Assembly (NCBI RefSeq): GCF_002896875.1 | Contig: NZ_CP023278.1 | Span: 5,216,501 to 5,280,500, forward strand | Length of the DNA: 64,000 bases | Reading direction: 5' to 3' | Source of the DNA: Nostoc sp. CENA543 | GTDB taxonomy: Bacteria; Cyanobacteriota; Cyanobacteriia; Cyanobacteriales; Nostocaceae | In this document: piece after piece, positions 45,576-54,589 of the stretch | Position numbering within the stretch: position 1 is the stretch's first letter | Layout: each line of letters begins with the position of its first letter | Translations under genes and position numbers: made by a program | The notes under the pieces: model-generated | Told to the model about the DNA's origin: nothing | Database searches by the model: none | What the model saw: only the letters and a program-made list of their open reading frames with translations

Positions 45576-46175
45576 GTGATTATAGTCATCGATAATTACG
45601 ACAGTTTCACTTACAATTTAGTACAGTATCTCGGAGAACTGGCGGCTGAATTTCCCGTGGCATCGGATATTCAGGTTTTCCGTAACGACAAGATATCTTT
45701 AGACGAAATTCAGCAGTTCAAACCTGATGCGATCGTGATTTCTCCTGGGCCTGGTCGTCCAGAAGATGCGGGAATATCCTTAGATTTAATTAAAGAGTTA
45801 GGCTCTAATTTACCTATCCTGGGTGTTTGCTTAGGACATCAAAGTATTGGTCAAGTCTTTGGTGGTAATATTATCTCTGCTCCAGAATTAATGCACGGTA
45901 AAACTTCTCAGGTAACTCATACTGGGGTAGGTGTTTTCCACGGGCTAGAAAATCCTATGACTGCCACCAGATATCATAGTCTGGTGATTGAACGGGAAAC
46001 TTGTCCAGAAGTTTTAGAAATCACCGCCTGGGTAGAAGATGGCACAATCATGGGAGTGAGACACCGGAACTATCCTCACATTCAAGGTGTCCAATTTCAT
46101 CCAGAGAGTGTTCTGACATCTTCAGGCAAACAATTACTCAGAAATTTTCTGCAACAGTTACAAGAGAATCATTAA
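45576..46175 (+). CDS. trpG: Anthranilate/aminodeoxychorismate synthase amidotransferase subunit
   Basis: A 199-residue class I glutamine amidotransferase. The catalytic triad is seen as Cys in LGVCLGHQ and His/Glu in VQFHPESV; the oxyanion segment is SPGPGRPEDAG. It supplies ammonia for anthranilate (with TrpE) or aminodeoxychorismate (with PabB); cyanobacteria often use one amphibolic subunit for both. It starts at GTG. The TAA stop shares its last A with the ATG of the next gene (TAATG), so the two genes are translationally coupled. Confidence 0.9.
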   Translation: MIIVIDNYDSFTYNLVQYLGELAAEFPVASDIQVFRNDKISLDEIQQFKPDAIVISPGPGRPEDAGISLDLIKELGSNLPILGVCLGHQSIGQVFGGNIISAPELMHGKTSQVTHTGVGVFHGLENPMTATRYHSLVIERETCPEVLEITAWVEDGTIMGVRHRNYPHIQGVQFHPESVLTSSGKQLLRNFLQQLQENH

Positions 46176-46942
46176 TGAAACGACGAAATTTTATTGGCTA
46201 TGCTGGGGCAGGATTATCCACAGCTATATTTTCTACTTTAGTTTCCCATGTTGAAGCTAACGCCCAATCTAGCGGGGTTTCCGTACAGTGGTTAGGTCAC
46301 ACCTGCTTTTTATTTACAGGTGGGGGGAAAAGAATCCTCGTTAACCCCTTCCGCACCGTCGGCTGTACTGCTAAATACCGTCCCCCAAGGGTGACAGCAG
46401 ATTTGGTGCTAATCAGCAGTCAGTTGCTAGATGAGGGTGCAGTTGATGGTTTACCTGGAAATCCCAAGTTAGTGTTTACACCAGGCGCGTATGAATTCCA
46501 GGGCATGAAGTTACAAGGAATTGCAACTGACCACGATCGCAAAGGTGGTAAGCAATTTGGTGTGAATACAGTTTGGAAGTGGATGCAAGGCGGAGTTAAC
46601 ATTTTACATTTAGGGGGAGCAGCCGCACCGATTTCCATTGAACAAAAAATTCTTATGGGACGGCCGGATGTATTGTTAATTCCCGTGGGTGGTAGCGATA
46701 AGGCTTATACTGCCGAAGAAGCAAAACAGGCGATCGCAGTCTTAAATCCCAAGTTGGTCATTCCTACCCACTACCGCACACAAGCTGCTGATCCTCAAAC
46801 CTGTAATATCACACCAGTAGACGACTTTTTGACCTTGATGCAGGGTACACCTGTGCGTCGTAGTAGTAGTGACACTATCAGTATTAAATCTGGAGATTTG
46901 TCTGATAGTACAGCAATTCAGGTATTAACTTATAAGTTTTGA
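46175..46942 (+). CDS. Exported MBL-fold protein, UlaG-like, degenerate metal site
   Basis: A 255-residue protein with a Tat-like N-terminus (MKRRNFIGYAGAGLS, then a hydrophobic stretch, cut near EANAQ). The fold resembles UlaG-type MBL hydrolases (VQWLGHTCFLFTGGGKRILVNPF and PTHYRTQ), but the place of the HxHxDH motif reads ISSQLLDEGA, so the main zinc ligands are missing. Possible role: binding or structural function outside the cytoplasm. It shares the TAATG overlap with trpG, suggesting coupled translation, although no functional link to tryptophan or folate synthesis is evident. Confidence 0.8.
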   Translation: MKRRNFIGYAGAGLSTAIFSTLVSHVEANAQSSGVSVQWLGHTCFLFTGGGKRILVNPFRTVGCTAKYRPPRVTADLVLISSQLLDEGAVDGLPGNPKLVFTPGAYEFQGMKLQGIATDHDRKGGKQFGVNTVWKWMQGGVNILHLGGAAAPISIEQKILMGRPDVLLIPVGGSDKAYTAEEAKQAIAVLNPKLVIPTHYRTQAADPQTCNITPVDDFLTLMQGTPVRRSSSDTISIKSGDLSDSTAIQVLTYKF

Positions 46943-47091
46943 TTCCATATTCATGGGAATTGGGAATAGGGAATGGGGCATAGAAGAGGAATTGGAGCAG
47001 GGTGCAGGGTGCAGGGGGGAGAAGAATTTCCCCATTTCCCCCTGCACCCTGCCCCCCTGCCTCCTTTATCCCAGTCCCCAGTCCCCAATCC

Positions 47092-47784
47092 CTAATCTCC
47101 ACTCTTAGTAGCTTCTAAGATGCGGGAGAAGTAAAAACTAGTTTTGGTAAATGCTTTTCTTTGAATAGTAAAGCCGTTGCTTTCTAGAATTTTGATGATA
47201 TCGGCTTCACGGTGTTGATAGGCACGAGTGGTTTTACTAGGCCCTGGAAATAAACTGCCGATTTTTTTGAGTAATACCAAAAAGCAAGTCTTCGGTGCAA
47301 AACTGAGAATAATTCTGGACTCAGACAAAGAACAAAGGTGAGAAATCATCTCATCGGCTTTATCTTGGGGGTAATGAATCAGGACATCTAAACAGATGAC
47401 GGTGTGATAACTACCTGTCAAAGATTCTAGATCCTGAACGGCAAAGGTGGGATTTTCAGCAGTTCCCAAGGCGGCTACGGCTCTTTGTTTGCCTTCCTCT
47501 ACCATTTTTTCGGAAATATCGCTGGCGTAAACCTTCGCACCTGCCGTAGCTAGGGGAATGCTGAGACTGCCCACACCACAACCAGCATCACATATTGACA
47601 AGTCTGCTAAATTACCATCATCTTTGAGCCAGCCGATGACGGTATCCACGGTTTTTTGGTGGCCATTGCGGATATCTAGCTGGACTTTGTTAACTTCACC
47701 ATCGCCATAGATCCGTCTCCATCTGTCAAACCCTGTGGAGTTGAAATACTCACGAACAATAGTTTTATCGTCGGCTGCGTTCAT
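47092..47784 (-). CDS. chlM: Mg-protoporphyrin IX O-methyltransferase
   Basis: A 230-residue SAM-dependent methyltransferase that converts Mg-protoporphyrin IX to its monomethyl ester, the substrate of AcsF. The SAM site reads ICDAGCGVGSLSIPLA, and the N-terminal YFNSTGFDRWRRIYGDGEVN and C-terminal KTTRAYQHREADI segments are typical of ChlM. Normal length. Convergent with the MBL-fold gene across a repeat-rich spacer (GGTGCAGGGTGCAGGG and complementary units). Confidence 0.94.
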   Translation of the reverse strand: MNAADDKTIVREYFNSTGFDRWRRIYGDGEVNKVQLDIRNGHQKTVDTVIGWLKDDGNLADLSICDAGCGVGSLSIPLATAGAKVYASDISEKMVEEGKQRAVAALGTAENPTFAVQDLESLTGSYHTVICLDVLIHYPQDKADEMISHLCSLSESRIILSFAPKTCFLVLLKKIGSLFPGPSKTTRAYQHREADIIKILESNGFTIQRKAFTKTSFYFSRILEATKSGD

Positions 47785-48307
47785 AAACTTCGATTTTTAA
47801 GGCTTCCCGATTCTTAAAATTATCATTGATAGCCAACATTCAGAACACTCTTCCAGATTTTTCTGGAATTATGTCTAGTGCAACATTACGGTGGGGCGGA
47901 AATAAAGCTACGATTACTGATCAGCTGTTTGGTAAATTGTGTGGGTCAATACAGTGTTGTGAGGTTATGGCAGGTAAATATTGTGTTTAGGCACAATGAA
48001 TTGCGTTGATACATCATGATTGAGACTGTATTTTCTCTAGGTTTACAGGTGAGAAATTTTTAATGGCGATCGCCCCTGTAAAATCTCATTAATACTAAAT
48101 TTCTGGGAATAAAGCTAGATTTGTTTATATTTGAATCAAATTATCATAAAAGTGCCATAATAGCCTACGACTGAAACACCACGTAGGAGTTGATATCCAA
48201 AAATTACAGTTTATCCGATTCAATTTTCCATAGATAGCCAATTTATCAAGTCTCGCCAATAATGTTTTATTAGTTATATTTTAACCTTTAAACAACAATC
48301 ATCATAT
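47785..48307. other. Gene-free divergent spacer, chlM and the antiporter gene
   Basis: About 520 bases, AT-rich to the right. A small hairpin TTCCAGA-TTTT-TCTGGAA lies at 47851-47868 within the likely chlM leader. One GCGATCGC copy is near 48065. No small gene seen. Confidence 0.4.
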
Positions 48308-50389
48308 ATGGGTTCTAATTTAATAGTTGATACTCCTATTATTGCTTTTACAATTCTCCTAACGGTTATTTTTACTGTTCCGCCGATATTTGAACGGTTA
48401 AAGTTACCTGGACTAGTCGGACTACTTCTAGCAGGTGTAATCTTAGGCCAAAATGGTTTAAAGCTTTTAAATTCCAATTCTGAAACCGTGAAATTACTCT
48501 CAGATATCGGCAAAGTTTATTTAATGTTTGTCGCTGGCTTAGAAGTTGATATTGAGCAGTTTCGGAGGACAAAAAATCGCTCGATGGGCTTTGGCTTCCT
48601 GACTTTTATAGTGCCAATGCTCGCCGGAATTTTAGTTGGACGTATCTTTAATTTTAGCTGGAATAGCTCTGTTTTAATAGGTTCTTTACTGGCTTCTCAC
48701 ACTCTTTTGGCATATCCCATTGTGAGCCGTCTAGGAGTGGTAATGAATGAAGCTGTCACAGTAACAATTGGTGCCACAATTTTTACTGATACGGGTGCTT
48801 TACTCGTTCTAGCTATTTGTGTAGGGATTCACAGTGGTGATTTTACAACTTTCAGTCTCTTAACTTTATTAGGTGGGTTGGCGATTTACTCGATTACGGT
48901 ACTGTTTGGTTTTGATTGGTTGGGTAAGGAATTCTTTCGGCGTTCTGGAGACGAGCAAAGTAACCAGTTTTTGTTCATTTTACTAGCATTATTTTTAGCT
49001 TCTGTAGGCGCGCAAGTCATTGGCGTAGAGAAGATTGTAGGCGCGTTTCTCGCAGGTTTAGCTGTTAATGATGTTTTGGGACGTAGCCCTGTTAAAGAAA
49101 AGGTCGAATTTATTGGTAGTGCCTTATTTATTCCTTGCTTTTTTGTGGATATGGGATTGTTGATTAACATCCCAGCTTTTATCAAAACTCTTTCTTCTTT
49201 TTGGTTAACTTTGTTTATTGTCGTAGCGTTAATTGGGAGTAAATTTTTAGCTGCATTGTTCGCCAAATTCATTTACCGTTATAACAATGCAGAACTGATT
49301 ACCATGTGGTCTTTATCATTACCACAGGTAGCAGCTACATTAGCAGCTACATTAGTAGCCTACCAAAGTATAAATGCGGCAGGGCAAAGGTTAGTGGATG
49401 AAGGTGTTTTAAATAGTGTTATTGTCTTGATGCTAGTCACATCAATTATTGGGCCGATTATTACTGCTAAATCTGCAACTTTATTACAGCTTCCACAAGC
49501 AGAATTAGATACAGATAGTTTAGCAATTTGGTGGGGAAATTCTGAGGAACAACTATTAGAAGAAAATCATTATCCTTTTACAGTTTTAGTACCAATATAT
49601 AATCCCCAAACCCAGCGATATCTCATAGAAATGGCGGCAATTTTAGCTCATCACGAAACTGGGCGGATTGTGCCATTAGCTATTGCTAAATCTCATGTGC
49701 ATATGGATGATCCCCAATTAGGAATAGCACTAGAACAAAGTCAACAAAGACTGAGATTAGCTAAAGATATCGGTCAAGAATTTAGCGTGGAAGTACAACC
49801 TGCTATTCGCATTGATGATGATGTGGCTTTAGGAATCAGCCGCGCGAGTCGAGAACAAAATGCTAGCTTAGTGGTGATGGGTTGGTCTAGAACTACGGGT
49901 TTACGTGCCAGATTATTTGGTAACGTCATTGATAGTGTTTTCTGGTCTTCTCATTGTCCAGTAGCGGTAACACGCTTGTTAAATAATCCTCGTACTATCC
50001 GCAAAATTTTAGTCCCTGTTGGTGATTTAATGCCCCAAACCGTAGGTGCTTTGAGGCTGGCTCAAATTATGGCTGACAGTAATCAAGGTGAGGTAGTGTT
50101 ACTGCACGTATGCGGGCTGAGTACCCCAGAACCGCTACTAGAACAATTTGCGACTCAGTTGTCTGAGATTGTGGCTAATAGTCAAGTGCAAGCGCGAACC
50201 GAGATTAAGATAGTTAGAGATGATAATGTTGCTAGAGTGATCATCCAAGAAGCCGCAGCTTTTGATTTAGCAATTTTGCGTGCTGTTCGTTATCGAACTA
50301 CAGGTGGATTTGCCGTTAGCGAGGTCACAACCCAAGTTATTAATGAATTGAGTTGTTCGATTGTCTTATTGGGTGCGCCTCATTCATAA
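48308..50389 (+). CDS. CPA2-family cation/proton antiporter with USP-like C-terminus
   Basis: A 693-residue protein. Residues 1-390 contain about 12 membrane helices of the Na+/H+ exchanger/KefB type (GLVGLLLAGVILGQNG, LMFVAGLEVDIEQF, FTDTGALLVLA, GAFLAGLAVNDVL). Residues about 420-693 form two universal-stress-protein-like domains (VMGWSRTTGLRARLFGNVIDSVFWSSHCPVAV is a USP-type phosphate-binding pattern), which could bind a nucleotide and gate transport. This kind of antiporter is common in cyanobacteria for Na+ or K+ homeostasis. The ion is not readable from sequence. The next gene converges, with its stop two bases away. Confidence 0.88.
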   Translation: MGSNLIVDTPIIAFTILLTVIFTVPPIFERLKLPGLVGLLLAGVILGQNGLKLLNSNSETVKLLSDIGKVYLMFVAGLEVDIEQFRRTKNRSMGFGFLTFIVPMLAGILVGRIFNFSWNSSVLIGSLLASHTLLAYPIVSRLGVVMNEAVTVTIGATIFTDTGALLVLAICVGIHSGDFTTFSLLTLLGGLAIYSITVLFGFDWLGKEFFRRSGDEQSNQFLFILLALFLASVGAQVIGVEKIVGAFLAGLAVNDVLGRSPVKEKVEFIGSALFIPCFFVDMGLLINIPAFIKTLSSFWLTLFIVVALIGSKFLAALFAKFIYRYNNAELITMWSLSLPQVAATLAATLVAYQSINAAGQRLVDEGVLNSVIVLMLVTSIIGPIITAKSATLLQLPQAELDTDSLAIWWGNSEEQLLEENHYPFTVLVPIYNPQTQRYLIEMAAILAHHETGRIVPLAIAKSHVHMDDPQLGIALEQSQQRLRLAKDIGQEFSVEVQPAIRIDDDVALGISRASREQNASLVVMGWSRTTGLRARLFGNVIDSVFWSSHCPVAVTRLLNNPRTIRKILVPVGDLMPQTVGALRLAQIMADSNQGEVVLLHVCGLSTPEPLLEQFATQLSEIVANSQVQARTEIKIVRDDNVARVIIQEAAAFDLAILRAVRYRTTGGFAVSEVTTQVINELSCSIVLLGAPHS

Positions 50390-50390
50390 G

Positions 50391-50903
50391 CTACTGGGGG
50401 GCTTTTTCCTTCAATTGTTCTGTTTGTAATTTGATGGAATATGTATTTCCCCGAAAGCTTAATTTACAGTCTGTTGATGGTGTATCTAGTGTGGCGTTAG
50501 GATCATTGCCATCAGCGCAAACTGAGTAAATACCCCCCCTGTAGTGTAGTTTATGAGTAATTGGAGATGTTTTGACTTCATCAGATTTATGATGGTTGTC
50601 AGCGTGATATATAGCACCACGATAAATTAATTTATCTTCTGGTTCGTTCAGCAATATGGGTGTTTGTGCTGCTTCTGTCTCTATAGAAACACGATTGTTC
50701 ATGTAGTATTCGTAACTTGTACTGATAACTACAGGAATCAATAGTAAAAGTAGGAATTGCCAGGGAGCTAAGATTAAGATGGCAATTAAGCTGAGGATCG
50801 CAAATATACCTACTAAATATGCAATTTCTCTGTGATTGTTTTTTAACAAAAAACAGGCAGACATTAAACCAGCACACAACAAAATCAAAAAGTAGAGTGC
50901 CAT
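50391..50903 (-). CDS. Membrane-anchored protein with three DUF4278-like repeats
   Basis: A 170-residue protein. Two hydrophobic helices (about 3-20 and 28-60) are followed by three copies of a short motif: KLIYRGAIYHAD, KLHYRGGIYSVC and KLSFRGNTYSIK. This L-x-Y/F-R-G-x-x-Y pattern is the DUF4278 repeat, widespread in cyanobacteria and of unknown function; three copies with a membrane anchor is an uncommon layout. Convergent with the antiporter gene, almost touching. Confidence 0.7.
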   Translation of the reverse strand: MALYFLILLCAGLMSACFLLKNNHREIAYLVGIFAILSLIAILILAPWQFLLLLLIPVVISTSYEYYMNNRVSIETEAAQTPILLNEPEDKLIYRGAIYHADNHHKSDEVKTSPITHKLHYRGGIYSVCADGNDPNATLDTPSTDCKLSFRGNTYSIKLQTEQLKEKAPQ

Positions 50904-50954
50904 TTTTACTTAACTTTTTCTACTAAAGAAGTTGATTGATAACCCTGATGTCAC

Positions 50955-51071
50955 ACCAATTCACAATACCCTTATGAGAAGGCTTGTGCCTGCAAAATTG
51001 AAAATTCAAAAAGTGATACTCTGCAAAACTTTTGGCGTTTGCATCTTAATCAAACTTTTTTATGAATTGGT
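50955..51071. repeat. Inverted-repeat element with ACCAATTCA ends
   Basis: ACCAATTCA (50955-50963) and TGAATTGGT (51063-51071) bound about 100 bases that include CTTATGAGAAGGC and AAAATTGAAAATTCAAAA. The ends match those of the element at 16288-16390. Confidence 0.5.
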
Positions 51072-51152
51072 ATAAATTGCTGGGAAAGTATCGTTTATTC
51101 TAACGCTAATTAAGATTTAAAGTGAAAAGCTATTGCTAAAGAAATGTAAAAA

Positions 51153-52310
51153 TTAATGCAATATTCGCATAACCTGAAGTTCTTGAGTGGTCTTATTGTG
51201 ATGCCAGCGTAAGCAGTTAGCGGCTTGCTTAGGGGAAATTCCAGGTAAACCGATCGCCTTTCGGGGTGCATCGGTGGCGAGGGCGATCGCTGTTTCTATG
51301 TCACAAATTCCCCATTTGACTAAGTTTTGTACTCCCACTAATAAAGGGAGAGTTGTCCCCGATAATGTGCCGTCAGGTAGTCGTGCAGTGCCGTTTTTTA
51401 CCTCTATCTCCCGACTATCCCAGGGATACACACCATCAGGTAATCCCAGAGGTGACAGGGCATCACTAACTAAAAATAAGCCTGGGCAAGCAAGGAGGAG
51501 AATTTTTAACATTGTGGGTTTAATATGTTGCCCATCAGCAATAAAGCCACACATAACACCAGGGTGAGTCATTGCTGCACCTAATAACCCTGGTTCGCGG
51601 TGGTGGAGGGGTGGCATAGCGTTGAAAGCGTGAGTTACCATCGTTGCGCCTAGTTCAAAGGCTTGTTTTGCCTGGGCTTCCGTGGCTTGGGAATGTCCTA
51701 GACTGACGGTGATACCTAAAGAACGCAAATAGGGGATGACTTCCCCTGTGGTATCTAACTCTGGTGCTAAGGTGATCACTTTCACAACATGGGCATAATC
51801 ACCCAATACCCGCTTGACTTCAGCGATGGTGAGCGGCAATAAATACTCGGCTGGGTGTGCGCCACGCTTGTGATAGTTTAAAAACGGCCCTTCTAAGTGG
51901 ACACCGAGAACTTGCGCTGTAGTTTGGGGAGTAGAAAGTAAATCTGCAATTACAGCCAGCGATCGCTGTATATTCTCTACAGAAGTAGTTACTAGTGTCG
52001 GTAAATAAGCATCAACTCCCACATTCCAGAGATATTGGGAAATTTTCGCCATTAAATGGGAGTTTTCAGCAGCTAAATCAGGAAAAGCCAAACCTAAAGC
52101 CCCGTTAATTTGTAAATCAACCCCTCCTAAAGAAATCCAATCGCCAGCTACGTCTAATATTTGCAAATCTGGTGGCGGAACTCGCTTAAATACTGTTCCC
52201 ATTGGCAGAATTTGCTCAATTATGCCCTGAGAGTTGACTAAAAGAATTTGTAAACCCTGATAGCCAGGAATTCTAGCGTTGATAATGTCTATAGGTTGGG
52301 AATGGGGCAT
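51153..52310 (-). CDS. nagA: N-acetylglucosamine-6-phosphate deacetylase
   Basis: A 385-residue amidohydrolase that removes acetyl from GlcNAc-6-phosphate in amino-sugar salvage and peptidoglycan recycling. Metal and substrate motifs are visible: VDLQINGALGL, HLEGPFLNYHKRGAHP, SLGHSQATEAQ, THAFNAMPPLHHREPG and the catalytic Asp in LVSDALSPLG. Normal length. The first residues (MPHSQP) are encoded by a TATGCCCCATTCCC-type repeat, so the repeat seems to have supplied the present start codon. No nagB neighbour. Confidence 0.92.
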   Translation of the reverse strand: MPHSQPIDIINARIPGYQGLQILLVNSQGIIEQILPMGTVFKRVPPPDLQILDVAGDWISLGGVDLQINGALGLAFPDLAAENSHLMAKISQYLWNVGVDAYLPTLVTTSVENIQRSLAVIADLLSTPQTTAQVLGVHLEGPFLNYHKRGAHPAEYLLPLTIAEVKRVLGDYAHVVKVITLAPELDTTGEVIPYLRSLGITVSLGHSQATEAQAKQAFELGATMVTHAFNAMPPLHHREPGLLGAAMTHPGVMCGFIADGQHIKPTMLKILLLACPGLFLVSDALSPLGLPDGVYPWDSREIEVKNGTARLPDGTLSGTTLPLLVGVQNLVKWGICDIETAIALATDAPRKAIGLPGISPKQAANCLRWHHNKTTQELQVMRILH

Positions 52311-52332
52311 AGGGAATCAGGCAAGGGGGCAG

Positions 52333-52402
52333 GGGGCAGGGGGAAAAACTGTTGACTGTTGACTTTTGACTGTTGACTATTGACTAATGACTAATGACTA
52401 AA
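52333..52402. repeat. Heptanucleotide tandem repeat (TTGACTG/ACTAATG types)
   Basis: GGCAGGGGG units followed by TTGACTG/TTGACTA and ACTAATG units in the divergent spacer of nagA and purE. Confidence 0.8.
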
Positions 52403-52470
52403 TTATGAGATGATATTTGGACTTCACCTTCTGGTGTGGCTAAATTTTGAAGTTTGAATTTTTAATTATT

Positions 52471-52989
52471 ATGTCTGTTGTTGTCGGCATTATTATGGGC
52501 AGTGATTCAGATTTGCCTACGATGAAAGATGCGATCGCTGTTTGTGATCAATTTGGTGTAGAAAGTGAAGTGGCGATCGTCTCTGCCCATCGTACCCCAG
52601 AAAGGATGGTAGAGTACGCTAAATCTGCCCATCAACGCGGAATTAAAGTCATTATTGCTGGGGCTGGTGGTGCGGCTCATCTTCCTGGTATGGTAGCTGC
52701 TTTAACACCTTTGCCTGTAATTGGTGTTCCTGTTGCTACTCGTAATTTACAAGGTGTGGACTCTTTGTATTCTATCGTCCAAATGCCAGCCGGGATTCCC
52801 GTGGCGACGGTTGCTATAGGTAATGCAAAAAATGCTGGACTTTTAGCGGTGCAAATTCTGGCGACTCATCAACCGGAGTTATTAGAAAAGGTGCAGAATT
52901 ATCGTCAAAGTCTATGTGATATGGTGATGGATAAGCAAGCTAAACTAGAACAGCTAGGATATCAGCAATATCTGCAACAAGAACTTTGA
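52471..52989 (+). CDS. purE: N5-carboxyaminoimidazole ribonucleotide mutase
   Basis: A 172-residue class I PurE that shifts the carboxyl group of N5-CAIR to CAIR in purine synthesis. Active-site segments are typical: [41 protein letters not shown]. The ATG at 52471 gives the usual N-terminus; an upstream TTG frame adds eight hydrophobic residues without support. Monocistronic. Confidence 0.95.
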   Translation: MSVVVGIIMGSDSDLPTMKDAIAVCDQFGVESEVAIVSAHRTPERMVEYAKSAHQRGIKVIIAGAGGAAHLPGMVAALTPLPVIGVPVATRNLQGVDSLYSIVQMPAGIPVATVAIGNAKNAGLLAVQILATHQPELLEKVQNYRQSLCDMVMDKQAKLEQLGYQQYLQQEL

Positions 52990-53211
52990 TTTATTTTAGT
53001 TAGAAACTTCTTTGTGGACACACAGATAATTTTTAGAGGCGCAATGATTTGCGCTTCAATCAATTTGTGTTTTTACCCACTTCCTAAATAATCTGATTAA
53101 CAAATTAGATTTAATAGTTAAGTATTATTCTGTGATTGCAACAATAAGCATAGAGTCTATCTTATTATGAATAAAGCAAAATTTTCTTTAAATGAATCTG
53201 AATATTTCTAA

Positions 53212-53598
53212 ATGTTGTACGATAATATACTTGTTTGTCTGGGTGATGGAGATAATATAGGCAATGCGATTGAATTTTATTTACTAGAAGAAAGTCTTGA
53301 AGCTGCTAGCCAGTTTTCCTCTCATGTAGAAAATGCTATTAACAATATAGCAGAGCTTGTAGAAACTCAGCTGAATGGTTTTGTAGTTTATGTAGCTGGT
53401 GACGATATATGTTTTGTCGTTTCAGCAGAAAAAAATATTAAAGAATATTTAGACAGTTATGCAAATTTGTTTTTACAAATAACGGGAAAAACTATCTCAT
53501 TTGGGGTAGGTAGAAACTCTTTAGAGGCATTAATTTGTCTTAGAAAAGCTAAAGTTTCAGGCAAGAGTCGCATAGTTATATTTAGAGGTGAAGATTGA
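53212..53598 (+). CDS. Minimal CRISPR-polymerase-like nucleotide cyclase (mCpol/OptS type)
   Basis: A 128-residue single palm-domain protein. The first metal motif is LGDGDNIG (residues 10-17, Asp12 and Asp14); the second is VAGDD (61-65), the place of GGDD in Cas10. The C-terminal SFGVGRNSLEALICLRKAK followed by GKSRIVIF matches the end of GGDEF/Cas10 palm domains. A protein with nothing but this palm is the mCpol family. In Panoptes systems an mCpol (OptS) makes cyclic dinucleotides that hold a membrane effector inactive. Its stop overlaps the next gene by four bases (TTGA), so the two are translationally coupled. AT-rich and lacking GCGATCGC, which suggests transfer. Family by motif reading; product untested. 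Confidence 0.8.
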   Translation: MLYDNILVCLGDGDNIGNAIEFYLLEESLEAASQFSSHVENAINNIAELVETQLNGFVVYVAGDDICFVVSAEKNIKEYLDSYANLFLQITGKTISFGVGRNSLEALICLRKAKVSGKSRIVIFRGED

Positions 53599-54386
53599 AA
53601 GAATTATACATTTTTGTAACGACTGACCGGCCAGATCAATATTTAAATCCAATTGCACACTGCATATTAAGTGGGACAAATCGTATTATATTTGTTCAGA
53701 TTGAAGACTCCAGGGTCAACCAAGTTCAACTTAATATACTACGTGCAAATGTTTTTGATTTAATTAAAAATCTGACCACAGGAAAATACAAATACTATAC
53801 AGGTAATTTAAAAGATACTGTTGTCAATTTAGATGCCTATTATAATACGAGCGAAATAGCAAAAATAGAAGCAAAATATATGCCCATTTTAACGGATAAT
53901 ATAAAATGGGATATTGAAAGAGTAAAATACCTGGAATTACGCAAGTATATTTCTTATTTAAAAAGTAAAAAATCAGAAAATGTAATTATTGATGTTACTT
54001 CAGTAAGCAAAAGCTATATTGGTGATATACTAGCTTGTTGTTTATTAGAAAACTTTGATAAGATTTACAGTTTTGAATTGTTAATAACCCCAAATTATGA
54101 TAAGCCTTGGCAAATACTATTTCATGACTTAGAGGAAGGAAAGCAATATAGATACCTAAATATAGTTGAAACACCTATATTTCAGACCAGTTGTAAAGAT
54201 ATATTAATTCGTACTACTCCTTTATTATTGTCAATAGTTGGCACAGCCTTATTTGTATTATTGACACTAGCCGCTACCTTTATGCTAGGTAATAATAGTT
54301 CGATTACACAAGCTATTAGTGCTGTTGGAACAGCTTTAGGTATAATTTCATTTTTCTTAATTTACTTTCCGGTTAGAGGTAATTAG
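53595..54386 (+). CDS. CARF-like sensor with two C-terminal membrane helices (effector candidate)
   Basis: A 263-residue protein starting at TTG, overlapping the mCpol gene by four bases. Residues 1-195 look like a Rossmann-type sensor: KELYIFVTTDRPDQY is a first strand-turn, and VIIDVTSVSKSYIGDIL (130-146) resembles the ligand-binding D-x-T-x-x-x-K segment of CARF domains. Two membrane helices follow at about 209-231 and 239-259. The layout suggests a nucleotide-gated membrane effector controlled by the mCpol product; by analogy with Panoptes, loss of the nucleotide (for example to a phage sponge) would release toxicity. Panoptes OptE is a two-TM effector too, but the sensor and helix order here may differ. 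Function is inferred from context. Confidence 0.75.
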   Translation: MKELYIFVTTDRPDQYLNPIAHCILSGTNRIIFVQIEDSRVNQVQLNILRANVFDLIKNLTTGKYKYYTGNLKDTVVNLDAYYNTSEIAKIEAKYMPILTDNIKWDIERVKYLELRKYISYLKSKKSENVIIDVTSVSKSYIGDILACCLLENFDKIYSFELLITPNYDKPWQILFHDLEEGKQYRYLNIVETPIFQTSCKDILIRTTPLLLSIVGTALFVLLTLAATFMLGNNSSITQAISAVGTALGIISFFLIYFPVRGN

Positions 54387-54528
54387 AAAATTATTGAAAT
54401 TGTAAATATTGTTAGGTCATATTATTTCTAATAGTTTTAATAAACTCCTACTGCCATGAGCGATCGCCATTTTACAAAGTATTGTGTATATTATTCAGTT
54501 TAGTGTTTTAGTGTTGTCAACAAGAAAA

Positions 54529-54553
54529 TGGAGTGACAATTACTGCCACTCCA
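54529..54553 (-). terminator. Terminator of the EF-G-like gene
   Basis: Arms TGGAGTG and CACTCCA around an 11-base loop; on the minus strand the stem is followed by TTTTCTT. It lies 36 bases beyond the stop codon of the EF-G-like gene. Confidence 0.75.
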
Positions 54554-54589
54554 TGATTCAAAATAGAGGAGACATTGAGTAAATCGAAA

